Origin: Lysobacterales bacterium
Lineage (GTDB): Bacteria > Pseudomonadota > Gammaproteobacteria > Xanthomonadales > Xanthomonadaceae
Length of the DNA stretch: 35,302 nucleotides
Direction: 5' to 3'
Assembly (NCBI GenBank): GCA_016718605.1
Contig: JADKCY010000017.1
Coordinates: 1 to 35,302 of the forward strand
The position numbers and the translations under genes are program-made. This document shows, piece by piece, positions 6,647 through 12,120 of the stretch (the stretch's first letter is position 1; each line of letters opens with the position of its first letter). A model generated the notes under the pieces. That model did not search any database. It saw only the letters and a program-made list of their open reading frames with translations, and was not told the DNA's origin.

Positions 6647-7140
6647 CCTACTACCCGCCCCTCTGGTTCGAAGAGCGCCTGCTCGAATGCCGCCGGATTG
6701 CCCCGGTGCTCGACAACGTCGGCGCGCTCGTGTGGGATTGCGTCGTGCCAGCCGAGTGGTGTCCGCCGGGTAACAAGCGGGATTCGCTCAACTGGCGCGA
6801 CGTGCACAAGATGAAAGAGAACCTACGGAGCGTCATGACCAGGCAAGCGCAGGTCAGCTTAAGGTTCAATGCTCACGCTCATGTCGGAATGCGCCCTGTA
6901 GTAACCTGCTACCGCTACACGCCCCACCGTGTCGACCCGCGCTCCAACTGGGACAAATTCCCGGTTGACCTCCTGACGCCGTATCGCGAGGTCCCAATCA
7001 AGGGCAAGCGACCGCGGCGCTCGGGGTTGCTCGGTCTCATTCGCGACGACTCGGGCGACCACATCGACCTGCGCGCCGAGTGGTGCAAGTCCAAGCTCGG
7101 GTGCGTGTATGTGCGGGTGTTCAGTGGCGCGGCGTCCTGA
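6643..7140 (+). CDS. RusA-like Holliday-junction resolvase (probable)
   Basis: The 165-residue protein shows the order of features seen in RusA: a YTPHRVDPRSNWDKFPVDLL segment with D98, N102, K105 and D109, then GLIRDDSGDH with D135 and D136. RusA uses conserved aspartates and a lysine in a D-x-D-N-x-x-K context and a later DD to cut four-way DNA junctions. The first motif here is less regular (DPRSN instead of DPDN), so the call is probable, not certain. It would resolve recombination or replication intermediates before packaging. It starts with an ATGA overlap and ends the first plus-strand gene cluster. Confidence 0.6.
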   Translation: MTYYPPLWFEERLLECRRIAPVLDNVGALVWDCVVPAEWCPPGNKRDSLNWRDVHKMKENLRSVMTRQAQVSLRFNAHAHVGMRPVVTCYRYTPHRVDPRSNWDKFPVDLLTPYREVPIKGKRPRRSGLLGLIRDDSGDHIDLRAEWCKSKLGCVYVRVFSGAAS

Positions 7141-7197
7141 TTTGGTACGTTAGACCGTCATCCGGAGGCGGCGGGTGCAGACTCGTCGCTTTTCGAC

Positions 7198-7226
7198 TTG
7201 CACGCGCGGTTACCGCGCGCTAAGGT
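7198..7226 (+). promoter_or_regulatory. Promoter-like site P1 with palindromic spacer
   Basis: TTGCAC (7198-7203) is followed after exactly 17 bases by TAAGGT (7221-7226). The spacer is almost entirely the inverted repeat GCGCGG-TTA-CCGCGC. Two related sites lie at 10480 and 12047. The palindrome inside the spacer could be an operator. The -10 match is weak (three of six). Confidence 0.45.
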
Positions 7227-7229
7227 TAC

Positions 7230-7271
7230 CTCACTGGACGGCGCAACGCAGTCCACCAACGACAGGGAGCA
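7230..7271 (+). repeat. 42-bp leader repeat, copy 1
   Basis: These 42 bases are identical to 10512-10553. Both copies lie between a promoter-like site and the start of a small gene, so they are probably 5' untranslated leader. A 5-bp stem TGGAC/GTCCA is visible inside. The copy ends in the ribosome-binding region (CAGGGAGCA). Confidence 0.75.
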
Positions 7272-7277
7272 GAGAAC

Positions 7278-7460
7278 ATGGCAACTTTTACCAAAGCAGC
7301 ACAGTACACAATCCAGACCCTACGCACGACACTCACCGGCCTAAGCAACGACGCCCGCTACTGGGACTTAGTGCGCACGTACGGCGAGTACAGCACAGAG
7401 GTTTTGCGCCACCTACGTTCGTGCGCGGACGTGCAGGCCCGAGGCGCGAACCACACGTAA
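7278..7460 (+). CDS. Small hypothetical protein, duplicated at 11273-11440
   Basis: The 60-residue protein starts with ATG 7278 after GGGAGCAGAGAAC. From residue 12 to the stop it is identical to the protein at 11273, because both lie in a 188-bp perfect DNA duplication; only the N-terminal residues differ. It looks helical and basic with one cysteine, and no domain is recognised. It is preceded by promoter-like site P1 and the 42-bp leader, and followed by repeat element A. Confidence 0.65.
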   Translation: MATFTKAAQYTIQTLRTTLTGLSNDARYWDLVRTYGEYSTEVLRHLRSCADVQARGANHT

Positions 7461-7496
7461 GCCAGTGACCATCCGCCACCGCCCCTAGTACGCTAG
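7309..7496 (+). repeat. 188-bp perfect direct repeat, copy 1
   Basis: Bases 7309-7496 are identical to 11289-11476, 3,980 bases away. The repeat covers most of a small gene plus the first half of the intergenic hairpin element behind it. The absence of any substitution points to a recent duplication or ongoing gene conversion. Confidence 0.9.
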
Positions 7497-7517
7497 GTGC
7501 GGCATCGGGAGTTAACC
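7465..7517 (+). repeat. Intergenic repeat element, copy A
   Basis: The element reads GTGACCATCCGCCACC, a hairpin (GCCCCTAG-TACG-CTAGGTGC, seven of eight pairs), then GGCATCGGGAGTTAACC. Related copies lie at 10829, 11201 and 11445. It sits directly after a small gene and before the next ribosome-binding site. Confidence 0.7.
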
Positions 7518-7535
7518 AAGAAAGGAGCAACCGAC

Positions 7536-7544
7536 ATGCCCTAA
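7536..7544 (+). other. Two-codon minimal ORF after a strong ribosome-binding site
   Basis: AAAGGAGCAACCGAC is followed by ATG CCC TAA. A good Shine-Dalgarno signal in front of a two-codon frame suggests either the relic of a lost gene or a regulatory mini-ORF. It lies in the 167-base gap 7461-7627, which otherwise holds element A and a hairpin. Confidence 0.3.
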
Positions 7545-7555
7545 CGTACTGCTCA

Positions 7556-7598
7556 CGCGCCAAACGGAACCAACAGCAAACTTACGCGGTTTGGCGCG
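7556..7598 (+). promoter_or_regulatory. 10-bp inverted repeat upstream of the 7628 gene
   Basis: CGCGCCAAAC (7556-7565) and GTTTGGCGCG (7589-7598) are exact inverted copies with a 23-base loop. No T-run follows, so this is not a typical terminator. It lies 30 bases before the ATG at 7628 and may be an operator or an RNA structure. Confidence 0.5.
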
Positions 7599-7627
7599 GG
7601 GTCGGCACTTTAGACGAGGAGTAAAAC

Positions 7628-7846
7628 ATGGCAAAGTCACTTTCCGCTATCGACATGCACGCGAACAATATGCGTGCTCAAACTGAGCGAATCAGGCAGT
7701 ACGAGCTGCGACAGGAGGCATCCTTGGCCACGAGTCAAGTTGACGGGCTGCCTCTCCGTTTTGAGGGACCTTTCCTGGCGCGCGGTGTGTTTATGTCGCA
7801 GCACGGCGACGCTGACATCAGGGCAGCAATTCTAGGGGGTGCATAA
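7628..7846 (+). CDS. Small hypothetical protein
   Basis: The 72-residue protein follows GAGGAGTAAAAC, a variant of the recurring start signal. The N-terminal half is helical and polar (HANNMRAQTERIRQYELRQE); the second half contains short strands. It is not recognised. Its TAA overlaps the next ATG (TAATG), so the two are coupled. Confidence 0.7.
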   Translation: MAKSLSAIDMHANNMRAQTERIRQYELRQEASLATSQVDGLPLRFEGPFLARGVFMSQHGDADIRAAILGGA

Positions 7847-8121
7847 TGGCCCGCGTAACCCTGTACGAGTACGACGGAGAGACGCGCCGGGAGAATGGCG
7901 TGTCGGTCAACTGGCGCCAAGTTGGCGAGCCGGTTGAATTCAACCGTTTTGAGTGCTCATTTGACGAAGCCCTTGGTGACACAACCGACGGCAATCAATT
8001 GAAGAGACTCCAGGCGTGGACGTGCGACTGGGAGCCAAGTGGCCGCAACGAGCACGGCCACCTGTGCTACGAAGCCGAAACAGACGACCGCCCGCTTTAC
8101 CGGGCAGAAGTAGAGGAGTGA
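7846..8121 (+). CDS. Small acidic hypothetical protein
   Basis: The 91-residue protein is rich in aspartate, glutamate and tryptophan (for example LQAWTCDWEPSGRNEHGH) and ends YRAEVEE. The pattern is strand-like, with two separated cysteines. No family is recognised. Its stop codon lies within the AGGAGTGAGAC signal of the following gene, which ties the two together in translation. Confidence 0.7.
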   Translation: MARVTLYEYDGETRRENGVSVNWRQVGEPVEFNRFECSFDEALGDTTDGNQLKRLQAWTCDWEPSGRNEHGHLCYEAETDDRPLYRAEVEE

Positions 8122-8124
8122 GAC

Positions 8125-8358
8125 ATGTGGAGCACAAACAGTGATACGTGGAAACCAGCATTCGAGCGCAACGGCCACCGGTGGGAGAACCGAGTGGAGC
8201 ATCACATCGGCATGAGCGCGGCCAACCAGCGCGGTCGTCGCTCGACACTGCGCCGGCGTGTCGTCGAAAAACAATCCGTCATGTCGCGCCAATACCTGGC
8301 CGCGCAACGAAACCTCAACCTGCTGCTCGCCGGAGTTGCCCATGAAAAAAGCAACTGA
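8125..8358 (+). CDS. Small basic hypothetical protein
   Basis: The 77-residue protein is arginine-rich in its centre (NQRGRRSTLRRRVVEKQ) and otherwise helical. It could bind nucleic acid, but no motif shows it. The start is directly preceded by GAGGAGTGAGAC. It overlaps the next gene by 17 bases. Confidence 0.65.
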   Translation: MWSTNSDTWKPAFERNGHRWENRVEHHIGMSAANQRGRRSTLRRRVVEKQSVMSRQYLAAQRNLNLLLAGVAHEKSN

Positions 8359-8590
8359 ATTCCAGGACGAAATCACCGAGCGCGTCGGCTTTTTCGCGGA
8401 CGTGACGCAGGTGAGCTCGCGTGGCGCTCGTCCAGCGAACGACTCGGGCGTTGCGTACCTGCACGCATACGACGTCTACGCGCTGCACCATGAGCAACGC
8501 CGCAACATGCAACGGCGCGCGCATCTGCTTCGGGCGCTTATCCTGAGCATTCCCGAGTGCGAGTGGCCGAGCAAGGCAGGTGGGAAGTGA
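8342..8590 (+). CDS. Small hypothetical protein
   Basis: The 82-residue protein starts at ATG 8342 inside the preceding gene; a longer frame upstream would overlap that gene almost fully and looks non-coding. It is helical, with a histidine/arginine-rich segment (LHHEQRRNMQRRAHLL) near residues 44-59. No family is recognised. It ends GGK and overlaps the next gene by GTGA. Confidence 0.65.
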   Translation: MKKATEFQDEITERVGFFADVTQVSSRGARPANDSGVAYLHAYDVYALHHEQRRNMQRRAHLLRALILSIPECEWPSKAGGK

Positions 8591-8943
8591 GCGACACGAA
8601 AACCAAGCTGCGAACATGCGGGTTTACGTTCTTGCGAGAGCCGGCATGGTTAGACAGGACGGCGAGCCACCACTGGACCGTGTGTCAGCACAACAGCGAG
8701 AAGAACACCGCGCTCAGTATTACGCTCAAGCGGTACTCTAGCTTCATCGAGTGCACACTGAGCATCGGCGCAATCATGGACAATGCCAGGCTGCAAAGCT
8801 GCGAGTTACAGGTCCGAGGGTCGACGTACCGGGGCGCCCTCGTTGACGCGCTGGATATTGCAAAAACGCCGTTGGCGCTGTTTGGGTTCAAGGGACCAAC
8901 GCACTGGAAGCACAGCAGACTCGGGATTGGGGGTGGAAAGTGA
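8587..8943 (+). CDS. Hypothetical protein
   Basis: The 118-residue protein starts with GTG 8587 (GTGA overlap). It appears alpha/beta with alternating hydrophobic strands (ALSITLKRYSSFIECTLSIG) and four or five spaced cysteines. It ends GIGGGK, similar to the GGK ending of the upstream protein. No family is recognised and no membrane segment is seen. It overlaps the next gene by GTGA. Confidence 0.65.
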   Translation: MSDTKTKLRTCGFTFLREPAWLDRTASHHWTVCQHNSEKNTALSITLKRYSSFIECTLSIGAIMDNARLQSCELQVRGSTYRGALVDALDIAKTPLALFGFKGPTHWKHSRLGIGGGK

Positions 8944-9161
8944 GCAGCGGACCGAGCGGAACCCATCGAACCCCGCGGCGCTGGGTTGGCATCGACCACT
9001 GGCCGCTTATCGACCAGGCAGCGCTGAAACTTGGCGACGGAACTGGGCCAGCGCTGGTTCGTCGCCTCCTGACTGAAACCATCGACGACACCGAAAAAGC
9101 CGTCGAGACCTGCCGCCGTATTCGCGCGGCGAGTGCTAGAGACAAGAGGAGTGAGACATGA
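8940..9161 (+). CDS. Ribbon-helix-helix-like protein, paralogue 1
   Basis: The 73-residue protein starts at GTG 8940. Its pattern SGPSG-x-H-x-x-PRR-x-V-x-x-x-HW, then a helix, then GTGPALVRRLL, is shared with proteins at 11852 and 12378. A basic strand followed by two helices, the second starting TG-x-ALV, matches a ribbon-helix-helix DNA-binding fold. Such proteins dimerise through the strand and repress promoters. The fold is inferred from pattern. The C-terminal extra helix (TCRRIRAASARDKR) is basic and specific to this copy. Confidence 0.6.
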   Translation: MSSGPSGTHRTPRRWVGIDHWPLIDQAALKLGDGTGPALVRRLLTETIDDTEKAVETCRRIRAASARDKRSET

Positions 9162-9346
9162 GCAAACCATACGTAGTGTTTTTGGCACAAATGCCGGTAA
9201 TGTACTGCGAGACATTCGCAGAAGCGCTTGTGTGCTACAGGGCGAACCGTAACGTGAACGGCATCAACATCCGCAACACCGAGCGCTCGGACGTCGACGA
9301 CAACGGGCTGACCGAAAACGAGCGCGCTCAACTGGAGGCGGCATGA
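9158..9346 (+). CDS. Small hypothetical protein
   Basis: The 62-residue protein starts with ATG 9158 directly after GAGGAGTGAGAC. The N-terminus (YVVFLAQMPVMYCETFAEAL) is hydrophobic but short; the rest is polar and acidic. It is not recognised. It overlaps the neighbours on both sides by four bases. Confidence 0.65.
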   Translation: MSKPYVVFLAQMPVMYCETFAEALVCYRANRNVNGINIRNTERSDVDDNGLTENERAQLEAA

Positions 9347-9933
9347 CACAGGTTGCTGAATTCAAAGGGCCGATTGTCGAGGGGGCGTATTACGAGCGCG
9401 GAGACGGCAACATAGCGCTGTCTAAGGCGTCAACTGTTCCGGGCATGTTGTGGCTTGCTTGCGTGCTGTACCACACCGACTGTGGAATTGTAGTCGACCC
9501 ACTTGAAAGCGGCGAACACACGCGTCTCACCCGTCGCGTCTACATCACCCACGCCGACCCGGCCGAGGTCATGGCGGAGTTGCGAAGGCTTGAGGATGAG
9601 GCGAACGCGTTCATTTGCGAGGATGACGATTACCGCGAGGACAATGCGGGAGAGGCGTACGGACGAGCCGCTGACCTCGTAGAATCAATGCTCGGTCTCG
9701 CGCGTTGCGGCGAAAACTGCGATGGTAACTGTGAGCTAACCGCCTACGGTCCAACGAAGGCCGAGGCGGAGGTTGCTGAGTTGCGCTCCAAAGCCACTGA
9801 GATTGTGACGGAGCTGCGCGCCGAAGTCGCTGACCTCGCTCGGCACAATTGGAACGAATACATCCGCGACAGGAGCGAGGCTCTTACCGAAGCTGCGAAC
9901 CTCGTCGCCAAGGCGCTGGGGGTGAAACTGTGA
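9343..9933 (+). CDS. FKGPIVEG-family protein with two copies of the C-terminal module
   Basis: The 196-residue protein is a longer paralogue of 1828-2106. It shares EFKGPIVEGAYY near the start and LTRRVYITHADPAEV at about residues 63-77. Two tandem modules follow: PAEVMAELRR to AADLVESMLGL (about 75-122), then ATEIVTELRAE to AANLVAKALGVKL at the end. The second closely matches the end of the protein at 3442. Between the modules is a cysteine pair region (ARCGENCDGNCEL) that could bind metal. Function is unknown. The copy in the opposite operon and the module reuse show duplication and shuffling within this phage. Confidence 0.8.
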   Translation: MTQVAEFKGPIVEGAYYERGDGNIALSKASTVPGMLWLACVLYHTDCGIVVDPLESGEHTRLTRRVYITHADPAEVMAELRRLEDEANAFICEDDDYREDNAGEAYGRAADLVESMLGLARCGENCDGNCELTAYGPTKAEAEVAELRSKATEIVTELRAEVADLARHNWNEYIRDRSEALTEAANLVAKALGVKL

Positions 9934-10097
9934 CGCGCAAAGTGATTCAAGTTGTGAGTGACCGGGCACTGCTTGTGCTCTGTGACGACGGGACGATGTG
10001 GCAGCAGGTTGGTTCAGGATGGCAGCAGATTCCTGGGCCAACGGAGCGCACATTAGCAGACGAGGTCGTGGCGGAGAAGCTGGGGGTAAAGCCATGA
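9930..10097 (+). CDS. Small protein ending in VVAEKLGVKP
   Basis: The 55-residue protein starts at GTG 9930, overlapping the upstream stop as GTGA. The N-terminal part is strand-like (KVIQVVSDRALLVLCDDG), followed by WQQVGSGWQQIPG. It ends DEVVAEKLGVKP, the same tail as 1828-2106, with nearly identical DNA including the following ATGAC start of the next gene. It is probably another carrier of the shared C-terminal peptide. Function is unknown. Confidence 0.7.
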   Translation: MTRKVIQVVSDRALLVLCDDGTMWQQVGSGWQQIPGPTERTLADEVVAEKLGVKP

Positions 10098-10369
10098 CCC
10101 ACCGCGGAACCTCAATGCCGCGCAAGTCGCTCTCGGGAAACAGCGCCGAGTCTCTTCGCTTCCGGGGCACTCTCGCTGCTAACCTGCGACGCATAGCAAC
10201 GTCAAAATCACTGAGCATGCCTGACGTCGCGGACCTTGCCGGCATGAAACGAGAGCGCATTTACTCGATTGTGTCGGCAATCGCTGGCACGCAGGCAATC
10301 GAGCTCGCAGTGTTGGCCAAGGTGCTCGAGGTGAGCATGGACGAGCTGGTGAAAGGCGGTGTGGAGTGA
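10094..10369 (+). CDS. XRE-family HTH regulator
   Basis: The 91-residue protein starts at ATG 10094 (ATGA overlap). Residues 28-88 form a full Cro/CI-type domain: LAANLRRIATSKSLSMPDVA, then the recognition helix region AGMKRERIYSIV, then LAVLAKVLEVSMDELVKG. The last part is the classic ending of XRE helix 5. It lacks a CI-like oligomerisation domain, so it is more Cro-like or an antirepressor-type small regulator. It is the last full-size gene before the promoter-like site at 10480 and could control the palindromic promoters nearby. Confidence 0.85.
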   Translation: MTHRGTSMPRKSLSGNSAESLRFRGTLAANLRRIATSKSLSMPDVADLAGMKRERIYSIVSAIAGTQAIELAVLAKVLEVSMDELVKGGVE

Positions 10370-10434
10370 CCGACCGTGACGCCGTTTGCTGGCACTGCCT
10401 AGATTGCGTAACCGTTCCGGCCCCGTTGCCGTGA
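10366..10434 (+). CDS. Very small possible zinc-knuckle peptide (22 residues)
   Basis: A GTG at 10366 overlaps the XRE stop (GTGA, the usual coupling here) and opens a 22-codon frame containing CWHCLDC. The Cys-x2-Cys-x2-Cys spacing with a histidine could bind metal. The overlap style favours translation, but the length makes the call uncertain. A run of six T at 10453-10458 follows GC-rich sequence and may end transcription. Confidence 0.4.
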   Translation: MTDRDAVCWHCLDCVTVPAPLP

Positions 10435-10479
10435 AAATGGCTCGGGCGCTTCTTTTTTCATGGTCCTGTTGAAAAGTAG

Positions 10480-10508
10480 TTGCGCGGAATCCGCGCCTAG
10501 TCCATAAC
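10480..10508 (+). promoter_or_regulatory. Promoter-like site P2 with palindromic spacer
   Basis: TTGCGC (10480-10485), a 17-base spacer, then CATAAC (10503-10508; four of six match TATAAT). The inverted repeat GCGCGG-AAT-CCGCGC (10482-10496) overlaps the -35 box. It resembles P1 at 7198 and P3 at 12047 and stands before the same 42-bp leader as P1. Confidence 0.5.
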
Positions 10509-10511
10509 TAA

Positions 10512-10553
10512 CTCACTGGACGGCGCAACGCAGTCCACCAACGACAGGGAGCA
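10512..10553 (+). repeat. 42-bp leader repeat, copy 2
   Basis: Identical to 7230-7271. It joins the P2 promoter-like site to the gene at 10559 and ends in the ribosome-binding region CAGGGAGCA. Confidence 0.75.
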
Positions 10554-10558
10554 AGACC

Positions 10559-10750
10559 ATGACCAACTACGCAATCGACGACGAATTCGGCAACCAAATC
10601 ACCACCGGCCTGGACAGCTACGACGCTGCCAAGCAAGCCGCGCGCCGCTACCTGAGCGCGCACAAGGACGCGCCGGCGGTCACTATCTACGAGGACACGA
10701 CGGGCGGCGAGAGCTGGGATCTGAGCCGGGGCGAGGTGGTGAGCACGTGA
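10559..10750 (+). CDS. Small hypothetical protein
   Basis: The 63-residue protein starts at ATG 10559 after GGGAGCAAGACC. The pattern YAIDDEFGNQITTGLDSYDAA followed by a helix and VTIYEDTTGG suggests two strands, a helix and a strand, like many small phage proteins that read as a compact alpha/beta domain. No family is recognised. It is the first gene after P2 and the leader repeat, so it should be well expressed. Confidence 0.7.
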   Translation: MTNYAIDDEFGNQITTGLDSYDAAKQAARRYLSAHKDAPAVTIYEDTTGGESWDLSRGEVVST

Positions 10751-10833
10751 ACTCAGAGGGCGATATCCACGAGTATTGGGGCGATCTCGACGGGGACGAT
10801 TGGCGAGTGCACGTGCGCCTTACCGCCCGTTAA
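10747..10833 (+). CDS. Very small protein (28 residues), coupled
   Basis: GTG 10747 overlaps the upstream stop (GTGA) and opens 28 codons rich in aspartate and tryptophan (IHEYWGDLDGDDWRVHVRL). The stop TAA lies inside the GTTAACC that begins repeat element B. The overlap and composition favour a real gene, but it is too short to be sure. Confidence 0.5.
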   Translation: MNSEGDIHEYWGDLDGDDWRVHVRLTAR

Positions 10834-10882
10834 CCATCCGCCACCGCCCCTAGTACGCTAGAGGCGGCATCGGGAGTTAACC
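10829..10882 (+). repeat. Intergenic repeat element, copy B
   Basis: This is the most complete copy. GTTAACCATCCGCCACC is followed by the hairpin GCCCCTAG-TACG-CTAGAGGC (seven of eight pairs) and GGCATCGGGAGTTAACC. Both ends are the self-complementary GTTAAC. It fills the gap between two small genes. Confidence 0.75.
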
Positions 10883-10901
10883 CGCAACGAGGAGTTAGAC
10901 C

Positions 10902-11189
10902 ATGACCAACCGCACCGCTCACAATGAAAACAAGGCAAACCGTCGTCTGGAGTACACACTCTCGCGGTGCGGCAAAGGCTTAAATTCCGTACGTAAGAGC
11001 AATATTCTGGGCGTAGCTCAGACGGAGGCTTTCAAAGCTTTTGCCGAGGGCGAGACTTACCCCTACCCTCGCAAGAGATACCCCAAACTTGAGCAGTTAA
11101 TGGGGGTTCTGATCGCGGTGGAGCTGACATGCTTTAACGAAGCCTACACGGCTTACTTGGAGTGGGAAGTTGAGGTTAACAATCGGTAA
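10902..11189 (+). CDS. Small basic hypothetical protein
   Basis: The 95-residue protein starts at ATG 10902 after GAGGAGTTAGACC. The N-terminal half is basic (RRLEYTLSRCGKGLNSVRKS), and the C-terminal half helical and acidic (LIAVELTCFNEAYTAYLEWE). Its local base composition is less GC-rich than its neighbours by eye, which may mark it as a recent arrival. No family is recognised. It is flanked by repeat elements B and C. Confidence 0.65.
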   Translation: MTNRTAHNENKANRRLEYTLSRCGKGLNSVRKSNILGVAQTEAFKAFAEGETYPYPRKRYPKLEQLMGVLIAVELTCFNEAYTAYLEWEVEVNNR

Positions 11190-11200
11190 CTTTCCTGGCT

Positions 11201-11253
11201 GTTAACCATCCGCCACCCCGCCCAAACCTTGGACGGGGCATCGGGAGTTAACC
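11201..11253 (+). repeat. Intergenic repeat element, copy C (different hairpin sequence)
   Basis: The ends match the other copies (GTTAACCATCCGCCACC ... GGCATCGGGAGTTAACC), but the middle differs. CCCCG and CCAA pair with TTGG and CGGGG around the loop ACC, with one C/A mismatch. Pairing is kept while sequence changes, which supports a functional hairpin. Confidence 0.7.
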
Positions 11254-11272
11254 CGGAAAGAGGAGTGAAACC

Positions 11273-11440
11273 ATGAGCAAGAGAACCGCAATCCAGACCC
11301 TACGCACGACACTCACCGGCCTAAGCAACGACGCCCGCTACTGGGACTTAGTGCGCACGTACGGCGAGTACAGCACAGAGGTTTTGCGCCACCTACGTTC
11401 GTGCGCGGACGTGCAGGCCCGAGGCGCGAACCACACGTAA
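11273..11440 (+). CDS. Small hypothetical protein, duplicate of 7278-7460
   Basis: The 55-residue protein starts at ATG 11273 after AGGAGTGAAACC. Residues 7-55 are identical to residues 12-60 of the 7278 protein, while the first six residues (MSKRTA) are unrelated. The break in identity falls inside the codon just before ATCCAG, so the duplication replaced or acquired a new start region. It looks helical and basic. No domain is recognised. Confidence 0.65.
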   Translation: MSKRTAIQTLRTTLTGLSNDARYWDLVRTYGEYSTEVLRHLRSCADVQARGANHT

Positions 11441-11476
11441 GCCAGTGACCATCCGCCACCGCCCCTAGTACGCTAG
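11289..11476 (+). repeat. 188-bp perfect direct repeat, copy 2
   Basis: Exact copy of 7309-7496. It covers most of the gene at 11273 and the first part of element D. After 11476 the two copies diverge (AGGC here, GTGC in copy 1). Confidence 0.9.
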
Positions 11477-11491
11477 AGGCGACATCGGGAG
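11445..11491 (+). repeat. Intergenic repeat element, copy D (truncated)
   Basis: It starts GTGACCATCCGCCACC like copy A, has the GCCCCTAG-TACG-CTAGAGGC hairpin and GACATCGGGAG, but lacks the final GTTAACC. Its left half belongs to the 188-bp duplication. Confidence 0.65.
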
Positions 11492-11518
11492 CGCTACATT
11501 CGAAAGGGTAACAAGACC

Positions 11519-11668
11519 ATGGATCACGAATTTCGACAGTTAGAACGAGCACCCGCCCTCAAGGTGTTTTGCACTGAGTGCGAGTGCGAGGCGCAAGGCA
11601 ACTGCAGTTGGACGGACGGCAGTGGGGAGATCTGCGACGCATGCGCGGAATCCAACGAGCGCACCTAG
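11519..11668 (+). CDS. Small cysteine-rich, probable zinc-ribbon protein (49 residues)
   Basis: An ATG at 11519 (upstream AAAGGGTAACAAGACC) opens 49 codons with FCTECECEAQGNC and, fifteen residues on, ICDACAE. The paired Cys-x2-Cys clusters are typical of a zinc ribbon or knuckle. Such small proteins in phages may bind DNA, RNA or host proteins. The frame is short but has a good start and lies in the small-gene array, with the next gene following after 25 bases. Confidence 0.65.
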   Translation: MDHEFRQLERAPALKVFCTECECEAQGNCSWTDGSGEICDACAESNERT

Positions 11669-11693
11669 TTAACAGCAAGAAGGAGTGAGACCA

Positions 11694-11855
11694 ATGTACG
11701 ACGACAACGACATGTGCCGAGGCGACCACGAGTACGACCAGATGCGCGACCGAGAGATACTGGAGCGCCTACGCGAGCGCGACGACGCAATCATTGCCGA
11801 GGCGCGCGCTCAGCTGGCTGTGCTGACTCTTGCGCGCCAAATCGGGGCATCGTGA
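11694..11855 (+). CDS. Small charged helical protein (53 residues)
   Basis: ATG 11694 follows AAGGAGTGAGACCA. The 53 residues are strongly charged (MRDREILERLRERDDAIIAEARAQ in the middle) and predicted helical, possibly a coiled coil. The stop overlaps the GTG of the next gene as GTGA. It could be the antitoxin-like or partner helix of the RHH protein that follows, but that is a guess. Confidence 0.6.
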   Translation: MYDDNDMCRGDHEYDQMRDREILERLRERDDAIIAEARAQLAVLTLARQIGAS

Positions 11856-12043
11856 GCGGACCCAGCGGAAAGCACCAGCACCCACGGCGCTGCGTCACCA
11901 GTGCACACTGGGGCGCCGTGGATGAGCTCGCTCGAGATAGCGGGACGACCGGGAGTGCGCTCGTTGCGGAGTGGATTCGACAGCGGGTCGAGTCTGCTCC
12001 AAAACAAGAGGAAAAACCAAAAGCGACGGGAGAATGTAAATAG
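11852..12043 (+). CDS. Ribbon-helix-helix-like protein, paralogue 2
   Basis: The 63-residue protein starts at GTG 11852. It shares SGPSGKH-x-x-PRR-x-V-T-S-x-HW, then AVDELARDSGTTGSALVAEW, with the paralogues at 8940 and 12378. This is the strand-helix-helix pattern expected of a ribbon-helix-helix repressor. The C-terminal tail is lysine/glutamate-rich. The promoter-like site P3 lies directly downstream and could be a target. Confidence 0.6.
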   Translation: MSGPSGKHQHPRRCVTSAHWGAVDELARDSGTTGSALVAEWIRQRVESAPKQEEKPKATGECK

Positions 12044-12046
12044 AGG

Positions 12047-12075
12047 TTGCGGCGCGGATTCCGCTCCCGTATACC
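12047..12075 (+). promoter_or_regulatory. Promoter-like site P3 with palindromic spacer
   Basis: TTGCGG (12047-12052), a 17-base spacer, then TATACC (12070-12075; four of six). The spacer contains GCGG-ATT-CCGC (12054-12064), matching the centre of the P1 and P2 palindromes. It precedes the gene at 12121. Confidence 0.5.
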
Positions 12076-12120
12076 TACTGAGTTAGCGGCGAGGTGCCGC
12101 GACGAAAGAGGAGTGAGACC

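Noticed and set aside
10435..10479. Intrinsic terminator after the XRE gene
   Set aside because: There is a T6 run (10453-10458) but no convincing stem directly before it, so I mention it only as a possibility.
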